Source of the DNA: Plazaster borealis
Taxonomy: Eukaryota; Echinodermata; Asteroidea; Forcipulatida; Labidiasteridae
Assembly: GCA_021014325.1 (NCBI GenBank)
Contig: CM037473.1
Span: forward strand, 3,300,501 to 3,364,500
Direction of reading: 5' to 3'
DNA length: 64,000 nucleotides
Within the stretch, counting starts at the first letter, position 1. Each line of letters starts with the position of its first letter. Shown here one piece after another: positions 60,501-64,000 of the stretch. The notes below the pieces were generated by a model. That model made no database searches. It was not told where the DNA came from and was given only the letters and a program-made list of their open reading frames with translations. The position numbers and the translations under genes were made by a program.

Positions 60501-62997
60501 CCTGATAAGCGAGGGAAAATCGTAAAATATCCATAAATAATTATCTCTTAGCGTCTAGGCATTCACATCAAATCCTGCGAACTACGTCCAACAGACACCT
60601 TGCATTGGCTGCCATCACTGGTCAAACAATGGAAACACGCATAATACGCGCCGCGCACAACTCTCAGCCAAGATAGGTCTTCACTGACCTCAGTGAGGGC
60701 GCTATGTTGGTATTGTGATGTCACATGCAAGAGGTTTATTGCCCAAGAGAGGCCCATTTTTCGCAGTGTATCATGAGAAAAGGTCAACAAGTTTTTGTTC
60801 CTCATGCTGCGCTCAACGCACAACCTTTTTGGCCAAGTTGTGGTTTACAAAGCAGAATTGTCATATTTTTCTGTGTGCAGCAGCATTCTAAGATGGTAAT
60901 TTTGGTGAGGCCCAAATGCTGCGGTTGGTACCCACTGTGACCTCGCTAAACGTGGATGGATTTGACGTTCTTGTAAAAATCCCGCGACAGTTTTTTTGCT
61001 GTTTTCTCAGCAAGTAGATACTCCATTCAGCTGAAACTTTCACATGTGACTTTTAATGTATCTTTCTTTATAATTTTGCCTATAAATCAGCTTCACGTTG
61101 ATAAAAACCAGTCTATAACCCTACATTACCTTTGATACCTACATGAAGGCATTGTCAGAGAAATTATAAGAAATACATGTAACTGTATTTCAATTGTAAC
61201 TTCTTTTTCCTTTATTTGCAGAGAATTATATTTTCGAACCAGTGTTTATATGACAACTTGATATTACCTACATGATATCACATCATTAAGGAAATAATGA
61301 GAAAAGCATTATTTGTATTTCAATGTTTCTTTTTCCTTTATATGCAGAGGTTATACATGTAGTTCGGAACCAGTGTTTATGGGAACTTGTTACTACTAAC
61401 ATCCTTAGGGAAATCATATGACGAATGCACAGTGTGCTTGTTTCATTACTATTTGTTTCCCTTTATTTGCAGGTTAGCAGCAGTGTTTATGAGTTTAACT
61501 TGATACTTCCTCGACATATCCTTCAGGAAACCATAGTAGTAATGCATTTGTTTGGTCAATATTTCTGTTTCCTTTATAATGGTTTGGGACCAGTGTTTAT
61601 GGGAACTTGTTGTCACCTAAACATCTCCTTCGGAAAGTCATGAGGAATACATATGTTTGTTCTTCACTATTTCTGTTTCCTATATTAGCAGGAAGCTACA
61701 GTTTATAACAAGCAGTGTTTACGACAATTTGACGTTACGTACATGTTTAGAAATTTCAGAAAATAATTAAACAAGGAGTATGACTGCACAAGGAAATATC
61801 CTGAAAACTGGGCCCAGTTTGAAATCCAGGCCTAGCGATGAAATACCCCCCCCCCCCCTGCATTTTAAAACGGGTCTGAAACTTTGTTGTTGAGAGGGCA
61901 AGTCAGTTTTTCCTACGTAAAGGGCGCCTCTACCAGGGGAAATTTTTCAAAGAGCACCAATGCAATTAACTTTTTTGAGATATGGTGGACACTTTAGGAG
62001 TGCACATGTTTGGTTTGGGTGAATCAGACAGATTTACCAAAAATAGTTTCCTTGTAATGTGTCCTTAACCAGGGGCATGAAGGCAATTAATTGCCTCTGC
62101 TGCCTTCATGAAGTATCAGGAGCCAATTTCATAGCCCTGTGTAATGGTAAGTAAAGTTTCATGCTAACTATAGCAGAAAAATTTGCTTAAGCATTTATAA
62201 GCGTATTTCACAGGTTAGCAAGAAAAATAGGTGGCCAGCTTGCGTGTTCACCATGGATTTGCATTGTTACGTCATTCATTTTCATACAGTAAGCACCGGA
62301 AGGTTAGCATGCCTTTTCGTGTGCTGTACTTACGGTTACCAGCGCTATGAAATGGAAACAGCACAAAATCGGCTGTTAAGCAGCTCTATGAAATTGGGCC
62401 CAGGTCTTTGAAAGGATTCACAGGCCCTCTACATCAATGCAGAATGTAATTTTATAGAGCTCTGATTTTTCTATGGATGGTCAGTTCAGGGGCCCAGTTT
62501 CATAAAGCATGTAAGCACAAAAACTTGCTAAGCACAGAAAACTCTTGCTTAGGAAAAATAGGTTACCAGCCAAAATACCATACAGCTACCATTACTGTGA
62601 ATGGTACCCCACTCATTTCTCGCTTAGCAAAGAAAATTTGCTGAGCAGAATTTTCTGCTAAAAAGCTTTATGAAATTGGGCCCAGGTGTTTTAAGAAAGT
62701 TTGAAGGAAAAAGGAGATATATGTTGATTCCTGAAATCAGTCCAACAAGTCCAGACAAAGCACGGGCCAACCGAACACCTACCCAAAATAGCTCTAAGAT
62801 GACCCTCCAGAGTTTGTAAGACCACTTGTTCGATCTCACTGGTAGTACGACCCAAGAACTGCTCACAAGCTGTCGCTAACAGTCCCTCCTCTGTCATGAC
62901 CTTGACTTGGGCCACGCCTGTGACTGTAAGGGGCACACCCATCGATGTCTCTACGTTCTCACACTTGGGGTTGAGGGTCATAACCTCCAGGGTGATC
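54528..62997 (-). CDS. FLOT2: Flotillin-2, 3' part (7 exons, N-terminus off window)
   Basis: Exons in transcription order: 62997-62783, 60501-60269, 59529-59410, 59107-58893, 58635-58452, 56857-56714 and 54557-54528; 1141 nt, about 380 codons with the stop. All phases close. Content: SPFH/PHB domain from the second strand (ITLEVMTLNPKCENVETSMG, VQVLVREVASPDVGRMG-type core), then the EA-rich flotillin coiled coil (RPAEAESYKVETIA, GEAERIRKIGHAEA, AYKQYGDAAKMSLVLESLPK) and a short tail. Flotillin-2 scaffolds lipid-raft microdomains on the cytoplasmic face of plasma and endosomal membranes as hetero-oligomers with flotillin-1. The family is about 428 residues; roughly the first 46, including the acylated MGNC-type N-terminus, must be right of position 64000. 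Confidence 0.94.
54660..54735 (-). repeat. tRNA-like repeat B module
   Basis: Minus-strand CTGAGCC..., with CTTGAACCTGCGACCTTCAG. Lies directly before the 76-bp tandem array. Confidence 0.6.
54751..55130. repeat. 76-bp tandem repeat, 5 units
   Basis: Units begin at 54751, 54827, 54903, 54979 and 55055, nearly identical (one C/T change in unit 2). Each unit opens AGCTGCGGCTGTTAC and closes CCAGCCACAGCC, so ends are loosely inverted. It sits in the last FLOT2 intron. Confidence 0.95.
55320..55530. repeat. Family H fragment
   Basis: TTATCACACTCAAAGTCAAC through GGACTTGTCTGGTCATGAG to TTCGAGCCCTGC, the right half of H. Confidence 0.6.
55548..55918. mobile_element. TTAA element, family M2
   Basis: TTAA at 55544-55547 and 55919-55922; ends AGGCATCGTACACG / CGTGTACGATGCCT; the centre has the perfect hairpin GCGTTACTGCAGTAACGC. 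Confidence 0.88.
55923..56699 (+). mobile_element. SINE A-type tail split by a TA-flanked element
   Basis: 55923-56033 (GTACCTTGTAAACCC to GAGTAC) and 56651-56699 (CCTCATTGGTAGATACGTG to ATT tail) are consecutive parts of the SINE 3' end. The insert is 56034-56651. The tail ends 15 bp from the FLOT2 exon donor at 56714. Confidence 0.7.
56034..56651. mobile_element. TA-flanked element (CCGTAAT ends), pogo/mariner-like
   Basis: Left CCGTAATCT, right inverse ATTACGG, each next to TA. An internal GATAAGACGC / GCGTCTTATC pair lies near the right end. No transposase. TA target and CCGTAATTTCC-type ends fit Tc1/mariner-pogo (inference). Confidence 0.55.
56714..56857 (-). CDS. FLOT2: FLOT2 exon, near C-terminus
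   Basis: Exactly 48 codons, phase 0: ISAEIAAPLAKTDEIVLLG, then TTELTKLLGSLPVAVKALTG and DLSK. Vertebrate flotillin-2 has IAAKIAAPLTKVDEIVVLSG in the same place. A SINE tail fragment ends about 15 bp beyond the donor side. Confidence 0.95.
57414..57614. mobile_element. Foldback element, family F
   Basis: GGGCCCAATTTCATGGCTC / CCACGAAATTGGGCCC ends; same type as 7239-7489. Confidence 0.75.
57970..58345. mobile_element. Two adjacent foldback F copies
   Basis: Both have TTAGCACAAAAA.., GGTTACC.ACCAAAATG and TGACTGGTTCCCTGCTAATTTT. They lie head to tail at 57975-58158 and 58162-58342. Confidence 0.65.
58452..58635 (-). CDS. FLOT2: FLOT2 exon, EA-repeat region
   Basis: Encodes TKTVLAARGEAERIRKIG, HAEATSIEAIGKAEAEQM and AYKQYGDAAKMSLVLESL. 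These Glu-Ala repeats mediate flotillin oligomerisation in known proteins. Acceptor GTACAG, donor GTAACG. Confidence 0.96.
58684..58818. mobile_element. Short TTAA-type element
   Basis: Ends AGGCAGGGGTATACC / GGTATACCTTGCCT with right TTAA 58819-58822; about 135 bp. In a FLOT2 intron. Confidence 0.7.
58893..59107 (-). CDS. FLOT2: FLOT2 exon, flotillin coiled coil
   Basis: Encodes KAEANLAYELEAAKIKQ, IRSEEIEIDVVERRKLID and ELIATIKRPAEAESYKVE. High charge and heptad spacing; the RRPAEAE-type motif is family specific. Donor GTAAAC, phase 2 out. Confidence 0.95.
59178..59275. repeat. M2 left-end fragment
   Basis: TTAA then AGGGATTGTATATGTTTGG and GTTGTAGATATATACCATTAA; the right end is missing. 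Confidence 0.65.
59410..59529 (-). CDS. FLOT2: FLOT2 exon, coiled-coil start
   Basis: Exactly 40 codons, phase 0 on both sides: EAECEKVMMDTKYDADTKI, ADSARKFEMHKAGFEVEVNT. Acceptor AACAG, donor GTAAGC. Start of the flotillin-domain coiled coil. Confidence 0.94.
59963..60246 (+). mobile_element. SINE C copy
   Basis: Second copy of the family at 51992, with B box GGTTCGAATCC and AAACAAAC tail. Ends about 20 bp from the FLOT2 exon donor at 60269. Confidence 0.85.
60269..60501 (-). CDS. FLOT2: FLOT2 exon, end of SPFH domain
   Basis: Encodes TLTVEAIFQDRDQFAQLV, EVASPDVGRMGLEIESF, TIKDVFDKVDYLDSLG and TAVVKRDADIGVAEANRDAG. It joins in phase to both neighbours. The DAGIR end followed by EAEC in the next exon is the flotillin-2 hallmark. 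Confidence 0.96.
60880..61130. repeat. M3 fragment
   Basis: CTCGCTAAACGTGGATGGATT and TGCTGTTTTCTCAGCAAGTAG as in 53136-53575, ending AACCAGTCTATAACCCTA. No TTAA retained at the left. Confidence 0.55.
61180..61760. repeat. Degenerate tandem of about 100-bp units
   Basis: The block TTTC-TTTTCCTTTAT-TGCAG followed by ACCAGTGTTTATG-GAACTTG recurs at about 61200, 61325, 61445, 61560 and 61670 with changes. An old minisatellite in a FLOT2 intron. Confidence 0.65.
62121..62402. mobile_element. Foldback element, subfamily F2
   Basis: CAATTTCATAGCCCTG / CTATGAAATTGGGCCC, with GTAAGCACCGGAAGGTTAGC inside as in 40137-40415. Confidence 0.78.
62488..62687. mobile_element. Foldback element, family F
   Basis: GGGCCCAGTTTCATAAAGC / GCTTTATGAAATTGGGCCC ends; ends about 95 bp from the FLOT2 exon donor at 62783. 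Confidence 0.78.
62783..62997 (-). CDS. FLOT2: FLOT2 exon, SPFH domain
   Basis: Encodes ITLEVMTLNPKCENVETS, GVPLTVTGVAQVKVMTEE, LLATACEQFLGRT and VVLQTLEGHLRAIL. This is the core of the SPFH domain, nearly superposable on vertebrate flotillin-2. Acceptor ATCCAG, donor GTAGGT. Confidence 0.95.
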
Positions 62998-63299
62998 CTG
63001 GATATACAAAAGACACATTTGTTTTCTTTTGAAGAATTGTACAAAAGAGTTCATACAAATACTAAAAAGTTTCAGAATATGCACTTGAGCTTTTTCTTTT
63101 ACTATGTTTTTACAAAAGCATCAAGGTTTAAAAGTCAAATTCAAAATAAAAAACACCTTTTTGATGGCTCAAACACACAACGAAGTTCACATGTGTTTTG
63201 AAAAACCAATTTTATTTTGTTAAGTACATTTTGAGTGTTGATGTTTTTCTTTAAAATTCCAATATTGCAGACTGAGAATGCTATCGATGGATTTGTTAA

Positions 63300-63665
63300 A
63301 GGCACTGAACACGTTTGGAAATTGTCAAAGTCCAGTGTTCTCACTTGGTGTATCCCAACGTAAGCATAAAATAACAAGCCTGTGAAAATTTGGGCTCAAT
63401 TGGTCATCAAAGTTGCAAGAAAATGATGAAAGAAAAAACACCCTTGTTGTACAAATTTGTGTGCTTTCAGATAGGAATAAAAAGTTCTTGCAAGAAGTTT
63501 TTATTTTGTTAGTGAGAAATTACCTCTTTCTCAAAAACTACGTTACTTCAGGGGGAGCCGTTTCTCACAATGTTTTATACTATCAACAGCTCTCCGTTGC
63601 TTGTTACCAAGTAAGTTTTTATGCTAATATTTGTTTTGAGTCATTACCAAACGTATACGATACCT
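63300..63665. mobile_element. TTAA element, family M1
   Basis: TTAA at 63296-63299 and 63666-63669; ends AGGCACTGAACACG / CGTATACGATACCT; core hairpin GTTCTTGCAAGAAGT. Confidence 0.88.
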
Positions 63666-63669
63666 TTAA

Positions 63670-64000
63670 AACCTGTATTACTATCGATATACTCTCCTGC
63701 CCAACTGGCTCTTTTCCACACAAAAATTCCACAGGACACTGTGGAGACAAAGTCCATAGTACACAAGCCATGGGGTTTCCACATAAAACCAGCGGTACAA
63801 ACAGAAGAACCCCATGCACCCAATGCTAGCCTGGATGGTATAGTACGTGTAGCTTGTGGAAGTCTGTGATAACCAGTGTTCAAAACCATTCCGTTCATAA
63901 AATACACAAATCACATTCACACATGCCTACTACAGACACTATTGGTTGCCAAATGCCATAGAGTTGGGCACTAGGCAGACGCACAAACGCGTATGCGTCA
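63670..64000. other. FLOT2 intron, unassigned
   Basis: No exon matching the N-terminus of flotillin-2 is found here, and no repeat family is recognised. Confidence 0.4.

Noticed and set aside
1..64000. CRISPR arrays, operons, phage or integron features
   Set aside because: The DNA is clearly animal: introns, SINEs and eukaryotic proteins. The tandem arrays have no spacers.

Overview
This is eukaryotic nuclear DNA from a metazoan, most likely an echinoderm and plausibly a sea star. The basis is three intron-rich animal genes with GT-AG junctions, set in AT-rich DNA crowded with tRNA-derived SINEs ending in (ATT)n, 3' ends of CR1/L2-like LINEs, and many TTAA-flanked palindromic elements. The phylum is my inference from the repeat style and protein divergence. 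There are no prokaryotic genes, CRISPR arrays or operons. Most short open frames in the window are chance frames inside introns and repeats.

Genes. (1) 539-25875, minus strand: the 5' 14 coding exons of ANKFY1 (rabankyrin-5), 699 codons. They encode the N-terminal coiled coil, the BTB domain and the first half of the ankyrin array; the C-terminal ankyrins and FYVE finger lie left of the window. (2) 26038-41590, plus strand: a complete NFATC2IP (NIP45/Rad60-type) gene, 8 coding exons, 360 codons plus stop, with two SUMO-like domains. (3) 54528-62997, minus strand: the last seven coding exons of FLOT2 (flotillin-2), covering most of the SPFH domain, the flotillin coiled coil and the stop; the acylated N-terminus lies right of the window. 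All exon phases agree across every junction I joined. ANKFY1 and NFATC2IP are divergent, with 162 bp between their start codons, which suggests a shared bidirectional promoter.

Repeats. SINE family A (about 420 bp, class II tRNA-like head, Pol III A and B boxes) has about 15 copies. At least three other tRNA-like families are present. Several families of non-autonomous TTAA-flanked (piggyBac-type) elements and foldback elements starting GGGCCCAATTTCAT fill the introns. Insertions are nested in layers, so their order can be read directly. The same TTAA inside SINE A was hit twice independently, a second TTAA in SINE A was hit once, and the homologous TTAA in the foldback family was hit twice. 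One TTAA element keeps the start of a transposase-like frame.

The most interesting points are: retroelement tails abutting the splice acceptors of NFATC2IP exons 6 and 8; a decayed duplicate of an ANKFY1 exon; TTAA landing pads supplied by SINEs and foldbacks; an interstitial telomeric repeat inside a perfect 24-bp inverted repeat; and a 22-copy 24-bp minisatellite open in several frames on both strands. I found no convincing new protein-coding system. The novelty here is in transposon ecology and its contact with gene structure.
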